In this document: positions 46,077 through 56,090 of the stretch, piece by piece
Layout: each line of letters opens with the position of its first letter
Numbering within the stretch: position 1 is the stretch's first letter
Translations under genes and position numbers: made by a program
The notes under the pieces: model-generated
Seen by the model: the letters and a program-made list of their open reading frames with translations, nothing else
Database searches by the model: none
Told to the model about the DNA's origin: nothing
Source: Simplicispira sp. 125
GTDB taxonomy: Bacteria > Pseudomonadota > Gammaproteobacteria > Burkholderiales > Burkholderiaceae_C
Assembly (NCBI RefSeq): GCF_003096555.1
Contig: NZ_QEKM01000001.1
Span: 3,286,001-3,350,000 of the forward strand
Reading direction: 5' to 3'
Length of the DNA: 64,000 bases

Positions 46077-46148
46077 CACAAGGCTCCTCGGGGTTTCAGA
46101 GAATCATTATTCCAACACAGGCAGCCCGCTTGCGTTTTAAGCCAGCGG

Positions 46149-47366
46149 TTAAGCCAGCGGCGGTGGATAGGTCTCTGGCGAGCTGCTGGTGACGCCTTCG
46201 CGGGTGACCCGGCCAAGCGACTGCGCCAGTTCCACCCGGTTGCGGCCCCCTTGCTTGGCGCGGTAGAGTGCCAGGTCGGCAGCATGGATGAGCTGATCCC
46301 AGCTGTCGCCAGGCTCCAGGCGTCCGCCGAAAACCCCCACGCTGACGGTGACGGAAATGCTTGCACCGGTGTAGGTGCAGTGCGTGGCCTCTACGGCGGC
46401 GCGCAGTTGTTCGGCCAGCTGCTGGGCGCCTTGGGCGCTGGTGTCGGTCAGCACGACCAGAAATTCTTCGCCGCCATAACGGCCAACGATGTCCTGGGCA
46501 CGAATGCGGTGCTGGATCACGTCCACCACGCAGCGCAGTACCTGGTCGCCGGCCAGGTGTCCGTGGGTGTCATTGACTGCTTTGAAGTGATCGATGTCCA
46601 CCATCATCACCGCCATGGATTCACGGGTCCGGATGGCGCGGCCTACATCCCGGTCGAGTGCCGCAATGATGGAGCGGCGATTGGCCACGCCGGTCAGTTC
46701 GTCCAGTGCTGCGAGGCGGCGATTGGCTTCGTCGGCGCGTTCCTTGGTCATGAAAACGAAACCCAGGGATGTGATCAGCGATGCGGCAAACGTGCTGAGG
46801 AAGGTCAGGTTTTGCAGTAGGCCGGGCTGCAAGAATGACTGTGGCAGCAGTGCGCCGGTGATGCCCGACCCGGCGCGCAGCAGCAATACCAGCAGTTGCA
46901 GTGCCGTGCCCGCCATGACCAGTGCCACACCGCGCCCGGCCGTGCTGCTGCGACGGACATACAGGGCCTGCAAGATGGCCGCTGTTTGCCCCGCGAGCAC
47001 CAGGTTGGCCACGACGACGCGCAGTGGGAAGTTGTCGAGCAAACCCAGCAAAGCGAACGAGAGCAGCAGCGGCGGCAGCAACAGCATCGGCCAGTGCAGT
47101 GCTCGGCGCTGGAAGCGCAGCACGGCGGCGAGCAGGTAACTCAGTGCGAGGGAGGTCAGTCCATTGCCCAAAAGGATGGAAATGGGTGGACTGATATCGT
47201 TGCGCAAACCAAAGAAAACATAGGCCAGGGCATTGATCCCCAGGCCTGCCGCCCAGAACTGCAGCCCTTCGTGCCGTTCCCCCCAGGCCACGGTGACCAT
47301 GGCCAGTGCGATGAGCACGGGCGTCAGCACGAGCATCATCAGGAGGGTGGGGACGTCCAATTCCAT
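46149..47366 (-). CDS. Membrane-bound diguanylate cyclase (GGDEF)
   Basis: Makes cyclic di-GMP, 405 aa. Seven or so N-terminal membrane helices (LLMMLVLTPVLIALAMVTVAW, FWAAGLGINALAYVFF, LLGNGLTSLALSYLLAAVL, PMLLLPPLLLSFALLGLL, VALVMAGTALQLLVLLL and others) form an uncharacterised sensor. The GGDEF domain follows, with GGEEF at 298-302 and the RAQD inhibitory site just before it, so it looks active and product-inhibited. A 35-residue tail (EGVTSSSPETYPPPLA) is probably disordered. Single gene. Confidence 0.9.
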   Translation of the reverse strand: MELDVPTLLMMLVLTPVLIALAMVTVAWGERHEGLQFWAAGLGINALAYVFFGLRNDISPPISILLGNGLTSLALSYLLAAVLRFQRRALHWPMLLLPPLLLSFALLGLLDNFPLRVVVANLVLAGQTAAILQALYVRRSSTAGRGVALVMAGTALQLLVLLLRAGSGITGALLPQSFLQPGLLQNLTFLSTFAASLITSLGFVFMTKERADEANRRLAALDELTGVANRRSIIAALDRDVGRAIRTRESMAVMMVDIDHFKAVNDTHGHLAGDQVLRCVVDVIQHRIRAQDIVGRYGGEEFLVVLTDTSAQGAQQLAEQLRAAVEATHCTYTGASISVTVSVGVFGGRLEPGDSWDQLIHAADLALYRAKQGGRNRVELAQSLGRVTREGVTSSSPETYPPPLA

Positions 47367-47458
47367 GGTGCCCCGATTTTCACAGCACTGCCGGGCCTTT
47401 GGGGGCCATGTGTCATAAAACCCTCACTCAACGGGCCCGTGGAACCCCGCCCTGGAGG

Positions 47459-49471
47459 TCAGCGCTCGTCGGTCTCCATGTCCTGGGGCGCCGCAATGGC
47501 GGTGTGCCGCACAGTGCCCAGGGCAGGCATGCTGCTAGCGCCGCCATCGCCCAGCTTGAAGACCTGCACGGCTCCCGAGAGGCGCTGCGCCTGGTCGCGC
47601 ATGCTTTGGGCCGCAGCGGCAGACTCTTCGACCAAGGCGGCGTTTTGCTGCGTCATTTGGTCGAGCTGGTTGATGGCCTGGTTCACCTGGCCAATGCCGT
47701 CGGACTGTTCAGAGGCTGCTGCCGTGATCTCGCCAATGATGTCGCCCACACGCTGCACCGAGCCCACGATCTCATCCATGGTGGTGCCGGCGTTTTGCAC
47801 CAGGCGCGCGCCGGACTCAACTTTTTCGACCGAGGCGCCAATGAGCTGCTTGATCTCGCGCGCGGCTTCGGCCGAGCGGCCGGCGAGGCTGCGCACCTCG
47901 CTGGCCACCACCGCAAAGCCCCGGCCCTGTTCGCCGGCTCGGGCGGCTTCGACGGCTGCATTGAGCGCAAGAATGTTGGTCTGGAACGCGATGCTGTCGA
48001 TCACGCCGATGATGTCGGAAATGCGGCGTGAGCTTTGGTTGATCTCGCCCATGGTGGTCACCACCTCGCCCACCACTTGGCCGCCACGCGCCGCCACTTC
48101 GGCCGCCGAACCGGCCAGCTGATTGGCCTGGCGGGCTGCGTCGGCCGACTGGCGCACCGTGGCCGTGAGCTGCTCCATGCTTTGGGCGGTGGTCTGCAGG
48201 CTGCTGGCGGTCTGTTCGGTGCGGGCCGAGAGGTCCTGGTTGCCGCTGGCGATTTCGGCGCTGGCGGTGTTGATGTTGTCCACCGCGGTGCGCACCTCCT
48301 GCAGCATCTCGAGGTAGCGCAGGCGCATGCCATCGACTTCCTGCACCAGTGCGCCGATTTCGTCGCGCTGCGTGGTGTGGAAGGCCTGTGTCAGGTCGCC
48401 CTGGGCCACCAGCGTGACCGCATTGGTCAGCTGGCGCAAGGGCTGGCTGACGCCACGGCGCAGCATGACAAACAGGCCGGCAGCCAGCAGCGCCACGGCG
48501 ACGGCCATCATGGCCCACACCGCCATCACCACCTGGGACTGGCTGGCCATGGCTTCGCCGTCGGGCACTTCTGCCACGACCCACCAGCCGTCGGCCTGGG
48601 TTTTGCGCATCAGCGCCCAAGGGTCGCGGTCCGAGCCGTCGAGCACGCTGGCCGCTGTGCGCACAAAGCCATCGGGCGACGCCGACAGGGCATCAAAAAA
48701 GGCCCGGGCCTGCGGGTAGGTCTGCAGCACTTTCTTGCCGCGTGCCGTGGGGTGGGCCACAAACACGGCCTCGTCCAGCCCGCTGCGCGGGTCGATGACG
48801 TAGGCGCCGCCGTTTTCAAAAAACCTGGTCTGCGCCACCTGCTTCTCCAGCATGCCCTCGAACACGCTGATGTCGTTGCCGATGAACAACACCGCGATCA
48901 CCTTGCCCGCTGCATCCTTGCTGGGCAGGTAGTAACCCATGTAGGGCTTGCCCTCCACCACGGTGCGGCCGGTGTACGGCTCACCCTTGCGCATTTTTTC
49001 CAGGGTGGGCCCGGCTTCCAACGGGGTACCCATGTCGCGCTGACCCTGGGCATTTTTGACCGAGGTGGAGATGCGTACAAAATCATCGCCCTTGCGGGCA
49101 AAAACGGTGGCAATGCCTCCGGTTTCCTTGGTGAACTTGTCGACCGGGCTGTAGTCTTCGTTGACCAGGCCGCCGAAGCTGCGCAACTCGCCTGTGCCCT
49201 CGTCCAGCTGCATGGTGGCTTCAAAGTTACGCTGGAAACCCGTCATATTGAGGTGCACCAGCTCGCGGTTGGTGGCGTCGGCCGCGTCCAGCGACTGGGC
49301 GACGCTGCGGGCGGTGTCGCCCACACTGCCCACGACCTGGGCGCGCGTGCTGCGTTCGGTCAGCACCGAGATGGCCAGGCCCACGACGATCAACACCAGA
49401 GCCACCAGGGCAATGGCCAGGGTGGTCACCCGGCGTGCGACGGATCGGTTGTTGGTGGTGGGTGTAGCCAT
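47459..49471 (-). CDS. Methyl-accepting chemotaxis protein with periplasmic Cache domain
   Basis: Chemoreceptor of 670 aa. First helix at about 14-35 ([20 protein letters not shown]), then a large periplasmic sensor of about 280 residues of the Cache3-Cache2 type ([21 protein letters not shown] segment), second helix [25 protein letters not shown] ([18 protein letters not shown]), and the cytoplasmic signalling domain with the hairpin tip [20 protein letters not shown] followed by [15 protein letters not shown]. No CheR/CheB-docking pentapeptide is seen at the C terminus (ends METDER). Ligand unknown; no chemotaxis genes are nearby. Confidence 0.92.
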   Translation of the reverse strand: MATPTTNNRSVARRVTTLAIALVALVLIVVGLAISVLTERSTRAQVVGSVGDTARSVAQSLDAADATNRELVHLNMTGFQRNFEATMQLDEGTGELRSFGGLVNEDYSPVDKFTKETGGIATVFARKGDDFVRISTSVKNAQGQRDMGTPLEAGPTLEKMRKGEPYTGRTVVEGKPYMGYYLPSKDAAGKVIAVLFIGNDISVFEGMLEKQVAQTRFFENGGAYVIDPRSGLDEAVFVAHPTARGKKVLQTYPQARAFFDALSASPDGFVRTAASVLDGSDRDPWALMRKTQADGWWVVAEVPDGEAMASQSQVVMAVWAMMAVAVALLAAGLFVMLRRGVSQPLRQLTNAVTLVAQGDLTQAFHTTQRDEIGALVQEVDGMRLRYLEMLQEVRTAVDNINTASAEIASGNQDLSARTEQTASSLQTTAQSMEQLTATVRQSADAARQANQLAGSAAEVAARGGQVVGEVVTTMGEINQSSRRISDIIGVIDSIAFQTNILALNAAVEAARAGEQGRGFAVVASEVRSLAGRSAEAAREIKQLIGASVEKVESGARLVQNAGTTMDEIVGSVQRVGDIIGEITAAASEQSDGIGQVNQAINQLDQMTQQNAALVEESAAAAQSMRDQAQRLSGAVQVFKLGDGGASSMPALGTVRHTAIAAPQDMETDER

Positions 49472-49499
49472 GCGGCGGTTCTCCTGACGTCCATATCCA

Positions 49500-49517
49500 T
49501 TACGGAGGTTTCCGTAA
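49500..49517. promoter_or_regulatory. Perfect palindrome in the chemoreceptor promoter region
   Basis: TTACGGA (49500-49506) and TCCGTAA (49511-49517) around GGTT, 29 bp upstream of the chemoreceptor start. A TTGACG box next to it on the minus strand could be part of the promoter. It could be an operator or a 5'-UTR hairpin. Confidence 0.4.
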
Positions 49518-49566
49518 CGTCAAGACTTTAAAGCCGTTCGCTTGTTACATCAGTACACGAATTCCC

Positions 49567-50418
49567 TTACGCAGTCTCGCGTACCGCCGTGACGGCAGCG
49601 GCGCTGGGCAGGCAGGCTCGGTCGCGCCAGCCCAGCCCCTCGGAGGTGCCGGACGCGGGCCGGTACTCGCAGCCGATCCAGCCGGTGTAACCCAGTGCAT
49701 CGATCAGGTCCAGCAGGTAAGGGTAGTGCAGCTCTCCCCGGTCGGGCTCCTGGCGCTCGGGCACGCCGGCGATCTGCAGGTGCGCCACACGGCCTGTGGG
49801 CAGGTACTGGCGCAGTTTGGTGGCCACATCGCCCTCGACAATTTGGCAGTGGTACAGGTCCATTTGCACTTTCAGGTGCGGCGAACCCACCAGGTCGATC
49901 AGCGCATGCGCCTCGTCCTGGCGGTTGAGCAGGTAGCCTGGTATGTCGCGGGGGTTGATGGGCTCAATCAGCGCCATGCGCCCCTGTGCGCCGGCTTCGT
50001 GCGCAGCCCAGCGCAGGTTGTCCACGTAGCACGCGCGTGGCGCCGCACGGTCGGCTCCTTCGGGGAGGCAACCGGCCATCAGATGGATGTGGGGGCAATC
50101 CAATGCCTCGGCATAGCGCAGTGCCTCCCGCACGCCGGCGCGAAATTCGGCCTCGCGCCCGGGCAGCGCGGCCGTGCCGCGCGCACCCGTGTCCCAGGCC
50201 GACGCCATGTCCTCGCGCTGGTGGTCGCCAGGCGGGGCGTTGAACAGCACCTGGCGCAAGCCCAGGTCGCGCAGCCGCGCGGCCAGTTCCACGGGATTGA
50301 ATGCGTAGGGGAAAAGGTATTCCACGCCCGTAAAGCCATCGCGTGCGGCCGCAGCAAAGCGCTCCAGAAACGGCAGCTCGGTGTACATCAGGCTCAGGTT
50401 GGCGGCAAACTGGGGCAT
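49567..50418 (-). CDS. hyi: Hydroxypyruvate isomerase / 2-oxo-tetronate isomerase-like TIM-barrel protein
   Basis: Sugar-phosphate-isomerase-type TIM barrel of 283 aa. The Hyi/OtnI signature is clear: [20 protein letters not shown] at the start, [21 protein letters not shown], the catalytic Glu region [15 protein letters not shown] near 150 and the second Glu in GWIGCEYRP near 245. Hyi interconverts hydroxypyruvate and tartronate semialdehyde; OtnI works on 2-oxo-tetronates, and sequence alone does not separate them. No glyoxylate or tartronate genes are adjacent, although glcE/glcF occur 10 kb away. Confidence 0.85.
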   Translation of the reverse strand: MPQFAANLSLMYTELPFLERFAAAARDGFTGVEYLFPYAFNPVELAARLRDLGLRQVLFNAPPGDHQREDMASAWDTGARGTAALPGREAEFRAGVREALRYAEALDCPHIHLMAGCLPEGADRAAPRACYVDNLRWAAHEAGAQGRMALIEPINPRDIPGYLLNRQDEAHALIDLVGSPHLKVQMDLYHCQIVEGDVATKLRQYLPTGRVAHLQIAGVPERQEPDRGELHYPYLLDLIDALGYTGWIGCEYRPASGTSEGLGWRDRACLPSAAAVTAVRETA

Positions 50419-50477
50419 GGTTGGGCTCTCGCACAGGGGAGGTTTGGGCCGTAAATCGCCCAGAAATATTTTAAGGT

Positions 50478-50533
50478 AAAAATGGCCTCTAAGGCTTATA
50501 TGATAAGCGCTTCAAGCTATATTTTTAATAGCT
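50478..50533. repeat. Dispersed palindromic repeat, copy 6
   Basis: AAAAATGGCCTCTAAGGCTT through AAGCTATATTTTTAATAGC, imperfect central stem. It lies between the GGDEF-EAL gene (3' end at 50571, minus strand) and hyi. Confidence 0.8.
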
Positions 50534-50570
50534 TAGTGGCCCATCGGTGGCCCATAGACCGCCGCCCCGT

Positions 50571-52475
50571 TCAGGTGGCGGTGGTTTGGTGCTGGCGCAC
50601 AAAGGCCGTGAATGCATCGAGCGGCAAGGCGGGAGACCAGTGGAAGCCCTGGCCAAATTCGCACCCGAAGCTTTGCAGCTTGTCCAGCATTGCGAGATCT
50701 TCCACGCCTTCGCCCACCACTTCCAGGCCCAGGCAGTGGGCCATCTCGATGATGGCGCGCACGATGCCCTCGTCATGCGCGCTGGTGCACATTTTGCGTA
50801 CAAAAGACTGATCGATCTTGAGGCGGTGCACGGCAAAGCGTTGCAGGTAGCCCAGGTTGGAATAACCGGTGCCAAAGTCGTCGATGGCGATCTGCACCCC
50901 GAGTTCCCGCAGGCGCTGCAGCACTTCGCTCAGGTGCTGTGCGTCGGCCACCAGCAAAGATTCCGTCAGTTCCAGCTCAATGGCGCTGGGTGGTAATTGG
51001 CAGGCGGCCAGCGCGTTGGCGACTTCACGCTCGATGTTGTCGCGGCGGAACTGCACCGGCGAGACGTTGATGGCCACCGTGAGATCGCCCAGCCCCTGGC
51101 TGCGCCAAGACTGTGCATCTTCACACGCCCGGTGCAGCACCCAGGCGCCCACTTCGTTGATCAGGCCGGTGCGCTCCGCCACGGGAATGAATTTGTTGGG
51201 GGGAATGAAGCCCAGTTCCGGGTGCCGCCAGCGCAGCAAGGCCTCGGCGCCGATGATGGCGCCGCTGCGCAGGTCGAACTGGGGCTGGTAATGCACTTGC
51301 AGTTCGCCGCGGTCTAGCGCCGTGCGCAAGCCAGAGGCCATGTGCAGGTGCTCGACCACGCTCTCGTTCATGCTGGCGTCGAAGAAGCGGAACGTGTTTC
51401 GACCCGCATCCTTGGCCTGGTACATGGCCAGATCGGCGTGCTTGAGCAGGTCTTCCACCCCGGCGCCGTCGCGCGGGAAGACGGCGATGCCCAGCGATCC
51501 GGTTACCACTACGTCCAGCTCCTGGAGTGGGAAAGTCTGCTCCAGCAACTGCATGACGTGCGAAGTAGCCGCCGTGATGGCCTCCTCGCTCTTGATGCCG
51601 CCGAGCAGGATCAGGAACTCATCGCCCGAAAGCCGTGCCAGCGTGTCGGAGGCGCGCAGGCTGGAGCCCAGTCTTTCGGCCACCAGGCACAACAATCGGT
51701 CGCCTGCCCCGTGGCCCAGCGAATCGTTCACGGTCTTGAAGTTGTCCAGATCCAGGAACATCACGGCCACCATGTTGCGGTCGCGCCGGGCCTGCAGCAG
51801 GAGCTGCTCCAGCCGGTCCTTGGCCAAGGTGCGGTTGGGCAGTTGGGTCAGTGGGTCCCGGTGCGCGAGCATCTCAATACGCGCGTGGGAGTCCATGAGC
51901 GCCTGCTTTTCAGATTCGAGCTGGGCCATCGCCTGGCGCAGATCACCCGACAGCAGCCAGACAAAAAATCCCGTCACTGCCAGCACAGTGCAGAGGATGA
52001 GTGCGCGCCCCAGGCCCAAGGGGTCTGCAACACTGCGCAGCACGCCCGCCTGGTGCAGCACAAACAACGCGACCAGTGCTACCAGCATGCAGCCCAGGAG
52101 CACGATGAACATCCGCCGCGAGCCATACATGCCGGCAAATACCAGCAGACCGGGAAATGCCATGATGGCTTCGTCATACAGCCCTTCGCTGACGGCCATG
52201 AGGGCGCACAGCATCACCATCAGGGTGGAAAGCATCAGCGCCGTTGCACGCGCCTGCTGGCCGCCTTCATTCCAGCGGAAGGCGCCAGCCACCAAACCCA
52301 TGGCCGCCAGCTCCAGAGCGACGCTGGTGTAGGCGCCCCTGGCAAAACTGAGCAGAGCAACCACACCCAGCGCCAGGATGATGGCCCACAGAATCTGTCG
52401 CAGGCGCTGTTGCTGCAAAGAAAGCACCGTGCCTGCGGGCGGTGCGGTGTCGGCAGTGTCTGGGCGGTGCGGCAT
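50571..52475 (-). CDS. Membrane GGDEF-EAL cyclic-di-GMP protein
   Basis: A 634-aa protein with six N-terminal membrane helices (about 28-177), then GGDEF and EAL domains. The GGDEF signature is altered to SGDEF (283-287), with an RASD inhibitory site before it; the first Gly to Ser change may reduce or abolish cyclase activity. The EAL domain looks intact (EALLRW at 411-416, DDFGTGYSNLGYL later), so the protein may be mainly a phosphodiesterase. The ATG at 52475 (MPHRPD) was chosen because the longer frame adds a Ser/Arg-rich stretch that does not look coding. A repeat copy follows the stop. Confidence 0.88.
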   Translation of the reverse strand: MPHRPDTADTAPPAGTVLSLQQQRLRQILWAIILALGVVALLSFARGAYTSVALELAAMGLVAGAFRWNEGGQQARATALMLSTLMVMLCALMAVSEGLYDEAIMAFPGLLVFAGMYGSRRMFIVLLGCMLVALVALFVLHQAGVLRSVADPLGLGRALILCTVLAVTGFFVWLLSGDLRQAMAQLESEKQALMDSHARIEMLAHRDPLTQLPNRTLAKDRLEQLLLQARRDRNMVAVMFLDLDNFKTVNDSLGHGAGDRLLCLVAERLGSSLRASDTLARLSGDEFLILLGGIKSEEAITAATSHVMQLLEQTFPLQELDVVVTGSLGIAVFPRDGAGVEDLLKHADLAMYQAKDAGRNTFRFFDASMNESVVEHLHMASGLRTALDRGELQVHYQPQFDLRSGAIIGAEALLRWRHPELGFIPPNKFIPVAERTGLINEVGAWVLHRACEDAQSWRSQGLGDLTVAINVSPVQFRRDNIEREVANALAACQLPPSAIELELTESLLVADAQHLSEVLQRLRELGVQIAIDDFGTGYSNLGYLQRFAVHRLKIDQSFVRKMCTSAHDEGIVRAIIEMAHCLGLEVVGEGVEDLAMLDKLQSFGCEFGQGFHWSPALPLDAFTAFVRQHQTTAT

Positions 52476-52652
52476 GGTGGGGTCTGCGGTGAAAGAAGGG
52501 CTGAAAAGTCCGTGGCGCGCGGCTTTCTGGTATGAGCGCTCCGAGCGTAGGCCAAGGGCCATCACCCGTGAATGGGGGACTGCCCTATGGAAAAGCCTGC
52601 GCTAGCCTGGTGTGCGTGAGGTGGTGGCGCCAAGGCCTTGTGGCGGGGCGGC

Positions 52653-53480
52653 TCAGCGCCGCAGCAGCCGCACCGCTTCGGGCAGCGAATGCACGTCGGG
52701 CAGGAAATGGTCGATGCTGGCGCCCAGTAGCACGGCGCACAGCAGGGCGCCGAGCAGCGGCTTCCAGGTCAGGCGTACGGCGGCGCCCAGCCAGCCCTCG
52801 CGCTCGACGCCCATGGCCGCGCGGGCGGTGGCCACGGAGAAGGCGAGCTCTACTGCTACGGCCAGCAGGGCGTCCCAGCCAAAAAATGCCATGGCCAGCG
52901 AGCCGGCGCCCAGCAGCACGGCAGAGCCGATCAGGAAGATCGCCACGATGGGCACGACGACGATAGCGCCCTCGTCGGCACTGCCCGCCGCTTCGAGTGC
53001 GCCACCGGCCATATCGCCCAGTGCGCTGCCATCGGCTGACCTGCCCAGTCCCTCGGAAAAATCGCCCGAGGCACCGCCGCCGCCAAAGTCGCCCCCGCCG
53101 GTGCGCGGCAGCGGCACGCGCTCCCCGCCGCCGGATGGACCGCCGCTAGGCCAGTCGATGTCGGGCAGGTCCAGGTCAAAGCCGCTGTCCTGGGCCGTGC
53201 GCCGGCGCAGCAGCCGCGCCGCCCAGACGCGCAGTACCAGCAGGTAGCCCAGATAGCCCACGGCCAGCGTGACCAGATAGCGCAGCGCCAGGGATTCGAC
53301 GCCCAGCTGCAGCTGCAGGTGCGCGGTCGCCCACATGAGAAGCAGTGTGAAGCTGCCAATGCACAGCCCGTGCAAGCGCAGGCTGTAGCGCTGGTGCAAT
53401 GTGCGCTCGATGTCCTGGTGCGGCATGCGCACCGCGCGCCAGTTGGACTTGTTTTTGCGGGTGCTGCGCGGCTGGGTCAT
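52653..53480 (-). CDS. Hypothetical membrane protein with glycine-rich linker
   Basis: A 275-aa protein I cannot assign to a family. Two N-terminal helices (GSFTLLLMWATAHLQLQL region, LVTLAVGYLGYLLVLRVW) are followed by a soluble Gly/Asp/Ser-rich linker of about 70 residues (GGGDFGGGGASGDFSEGLG), then further hydrophobic helices (AIVVVPIVAIFLIGSAVLLG, LLAVAVELAFSVATA, PLLGALLCAVLLGAS). It starts 6 bp downstream of the alanine racemase gene, so the two are probably co-transcribed. The linker could be mobile or bind a partner. Confidence 0.7.
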   Translation of the reverse strand: MTQPRSTRKNKSNWRAVRMPHQDIERTLHQRYSLRLHGLCIGSFTLLLMWATAHLQLQLGVESLALRYLVTLAVGYLGYLLVLRVWAARLLRRRTAQDSGFDLDLPDIDWPSGGPSGGGERVPLPRTGGGDFGGGGASGDFSEGLGRSADGSALGDMAGGALEAAGSADEGAIVVVPIVAIFLIGSAVLLGAGSLAMAFFGWDALLAVAVELAFSVATARAAMGVEREGWLGAAVRLTWKPLLGALLCAVLLGASIDHFLPDVHSLPEAVRLLRR

Positions 53481-53486
53481 GGGGCT

Positions 53487-54593
53487 TCAGTCGGCCACCA
53501 CGGGCACACGCTGGGCCAGCGCGCACATCAGCTCATAGCCCACCGTGCCAGCCGCCTGCGCCACCTCATCGATGGGCAGCACGGCGCCGTTGCCCGCGCG
53601 CCCCCACAGGGTGACCTCGCTGCCAAAGCCCACCTCCATGCCGGCGCGCCGCAGCGGCGTGAGGTCCACCGTGACCATGTCCATGCTCACGCGGCCCACC
53701 AGGCGGGTGCGCACGCCGTTCACTAGCACGGGCGTGCCGGTGTCGCAGTGGCGCGGGTAGCCGTCGGCATAGCCGCAGGCGGCCACGCCAATGCTCATGG
53801 GCCCCTCGGCCGTGAAGCGCGAGCCGTAGCCCACGGTGTCGCCCGCCTGCAGCTCCTGCACGGCCAGCAGACGGGTGGCCAGCGTCATGGTGGGCTGTAC
53901 ATCCCAGTGGGCGCTGCTGTGCTCGGGAAAGTCGGGCGCGCTGCCGTAGAGCACGATGCCCGCACGCACCCAGTCGGCGCGCACGCCCGCGTCCTGGGCG
54001 TGGCGCAGGGTGGCGGCGCTGTTGCACACGCTGCGCTCACCGGGCAGGTCCTGCGTGGCGGTGGCAAACGCCGCCATTTGGTGTGCAATGCCGCGCGGGC
54101 CGTCGGCGTCAGAGAAATGCGTCATGAGCGAAATCTCGTCCACCTGGGGCAGTGCAGACAGGCGTGCCCAGGCGCTGCGAAAGCGTTGGGGCGTAAACCC
54201 CAGACGGTTCATGCCCGAGTTCATCTTCAGGAAAACGCGGTGCGGCACTTGCGTCTTGTGACGGCTAAGCCAGTCGATCTGCTCGTCGCAGTGCACGGCG
54301 TGCCACAGGCCCAGGCGCGAGCACAGTTCCAGGTCGCGCGGCTCGAACACGCCCTCCAGCAGCAAGATGGGGCCGCGCCAGCCCAGCAGGCGCACGCGCT
54401 CGGCCTCTTGCAGGTCCAGCAGGGCGAAGCCATCGGCGCCGCGCAGTCCTTCAAAGGCGCGCTCGATACCGTGGCCGTAAGCGTTGGCCTTGACCACGGC
54501 CCAAACGCGCGCATCCGGCGCGGCGCGGCGCACGCGCGCCAGGTTGTGCTGCAGGGCAGGGGTGTGGATGGTGGCTTGAATGGGGCGTGGCAT
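53487..54593 (-). CDS. alr: Alanine racemase
   Basis: PLP enzyme of 368 aa interconverting L- and D-alanine for peptidoglycan. The PLP-binding Lys is K35 in [10 protein letters not shown]; the catalytic Tyr is in [11 protein letters not shown] near residue 250. The Arg and substrate region [11 protein letters not shown] near 128 and the C-terminal [10 protein letters not shown] are typical. The ATG at 54593 (MPRPIQ) fits family N termini; the frame continues 13 codons upstream. Divergent from lplT, a pairing often seen in betaproteobacteria. Confidence 0.95.
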   Translation of the reverse strand: MPRPIQATIHTPALQHNLARVRRAAPDARVWAVVKANAYGHGIERAFEGLRGADGFALLDLQEAERVRLLGWRGPILLLEGVFEPRDLELCSRLGLWHAVHCDEQIDWLSRHKTQVPHRVFLKMNSGMNRLGFTPQRFRSAWARLSALPQVDEISLMTHFSDADGPRGIAHQMAAFATATQDLPGERSVCNSAATLRHAQDAGVRADWVRAGIVLYGSAPDFPEHSSAHWDVQPTMTLATRLLAVQELQAGDTVGYGSRFTAEGPMSIGVAACGYADGYPRHCDTGTPVLVNGVRTRLVGRVSMDMVTVDLTPLRRAGMEVGFGSEVTLWGRAGNGAVLPIDEVAQAAGTVGYELMCALAQRVPVVAD

Positions 54594-54729
54594 GTTCGGA
54601 GAGTCCGGTGGGCAAGCCCCGGATTCTGGCACCGGTGCCGCACAGCAGCGTGATATAACCGCCTGTCACATTTTCGGGCGACCAGATTTAACCCCTCATC
54701 AGCCAGACTGATGCTCCACCTGCCTACTG

Positions 54730-56034
54730 ATGAAGCGCGGTTTCTACACCATCATGGCGGCGCAGTTTTTCAGCTCGCTCGCCGACAACGCACTGTTCGT
54801 GACCGCCGTCGAGTTGCTGCGAACGGGGGGCAGCCCCGAGTGGCAGCGCGCCGCCTTGGTGCCCATGTTTGCGCTTTTCTACGTCATCCTGGCGCCCTTC
54901 GTGGGCGCTTTTGCCGATGCGCTGCCCAAGGGCCGGGTGATGTTTGTCAGCAATGCCATCAAGGTCGTGGGCTGCCTGATGATGCTGTTTGGCTCGCACC
55001 CGCTGATGGCCTATGCCGTGGTGGGGCTGGGCGCAGCCGCCTACTCGCCGGCCAAATACGGCATCCTGACCGAGTTGCTTCCCGCATCGCAATTGGTCAA
55101 GGCCAACGGCTGGATTGAAGGGCTGACCATTGGCTCCATCATCCTCGGGGTGCTGCTCGGCGGGCAATTGGTGGGGCCTGTCATCTCATCGCTGCTGCTG
55201 TCGGTGGATGTGCCGGGCATGGACTTCGGGGTGGACACGGCGCCACAGGCCGCCATTGCCACGCTGATCATCGTCTACGTCATCGCCGCCTGGTTCAACA
55301 CCCGCATTCCGCTGACCGGGGTGGAGATGCGGCCCCTGCGGCAGAACCCCGAGCGCAGCGTGCTGGCCAACACCTTGTCGCTTTTGCCCGATTTCTGGAG
55401 CTGTAACAAGCGCTTGTGGAACGATCGCCTGGGCCAGATCTCGCTGTCTACCACCACGCTGTTCTGGGGCGTTTCGGGCAACCTGCGCTATATCGTACTG
55501 GCCTGGAGCGCTGCCGCTCTGGGCTATGGCACTACACAGGCATCGGCCCTGGTGGGGGTGGTGGCGATTGGCACGGCCGTGGGGGCCGTGGCCGCGTCGA
55601 TGCACATGCGCCTGGAAATGGCGACGCGCGTCATGCCGCTGGGCATTGCCATGGGGCTGCTGGTGATCCTGATGAACTTCATCAACCACCTGTGGCTGGC
55701 GGTGCCTTTCCTCATCGTGCTGGGCGGCCTGGGTGGTTTCCTGGTGGTTCCCATGAATGCTTTGCTGCAGCACCGGGGCCACAATCTCATGGGGTCGGGC
55801 CGGTCTATTGCCGTGCAGAACTTCAACGAGCAGGCCTGCATCCTCGGCCTGGGGGCGTTCTACAGCCTGTCCACCAAGTTGGGGCTGTCGGCCTTTGGCG
55901 CGATCACCGCCTTTGGCGTGGTGGTGGCTGGCATCATGTGGGTGATCCAGCGCTGGCATGCCCACAACTGCGCCAAATATCCTGAAGAGATGGACCACCT
56001 GCTGCGCATCGCCCGGCAGGATACGCTCCACTAA
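54730..56034 (+). CDS. lplT: Lysophospholipid transporter LplT
   Basis: Major facilitator protein of 434 aa that flips lysophospholipids across the inner membrane for re-acylation. The family start is clear (GFYTIMAAQFFSSLADNALFVTAVELL), followed by FALFYVILAPFVGAFADALPKGRVM, the LplT form of the MFS loop motif, and AAYSPAKYGILTELLP, which is diagnostic for this family. C-terminal CILGLGAFYSLSTKLG is also conserved. No acyltransferase domain (Aas) is fused or adjacent. Divergent from alr. Confidence 0.93.
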   Translation: MKRGFYTIMAAQFFSSLADNALFVTAVELLRTGGSPEWQRAALVPMFALFYVILAPFVGAFADALPKGRVMFVSNAIKVVGCLMMLFGSHPLMAYAVVGLGAAAYSPAKYGILTELLPASQLVKANGWIEGLTIGSIILGVLLGGQLVGPVISSLLLSVDVPGMDFGVDTAPQAAIATLIIVYVIAAWFNTRIPLTGVEMRPLRQNPERSVLANTLSLLPDFWSCNKRLWNDRLGQISLSTTTLFWGVSGNLRYIVLAWSAAALGYGTTQASALVGVVAIGTAVGAVAASMHMRLEMATRVMPLGIAMGLLVILMNFINHLWLAVPFLIVLGGLGGFLVVPMNALLQHRGHNLMGSGRSIAVQNFNEQACILGLGAFYSLSTKLGLSAFGAITAFGVVVAGIMWVIQRWHAHNCAKYPEEMDHLLRIARQDTLH

Positions 56035-56041
56035 AACTCCG

Positions 56042-56090
56042 TTTTTGATAGCTTGCAGCGCTTTCCAGTAAAGCGCTGGAGGCCATTTTG
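56042..56090. repeat. Dispersed palindromic repeat, copy 7 (reverse orientation), carries a ribosome binding site
   Basis: A perfect 9-bp stem CAGCGCTTT/AAAGCGCTG (56056-56064 with 56070-56078) has a 5-nt loop. The 3' end GGAGGCCATTTTG gives GGAGG (56078-56082) 8 nt before the ATG of the EamA gene, so the repeat supplies that gene's Shine-Dalgarno sequence. The first base of GGAGG pairs in the stem. Confidence 0.88.
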
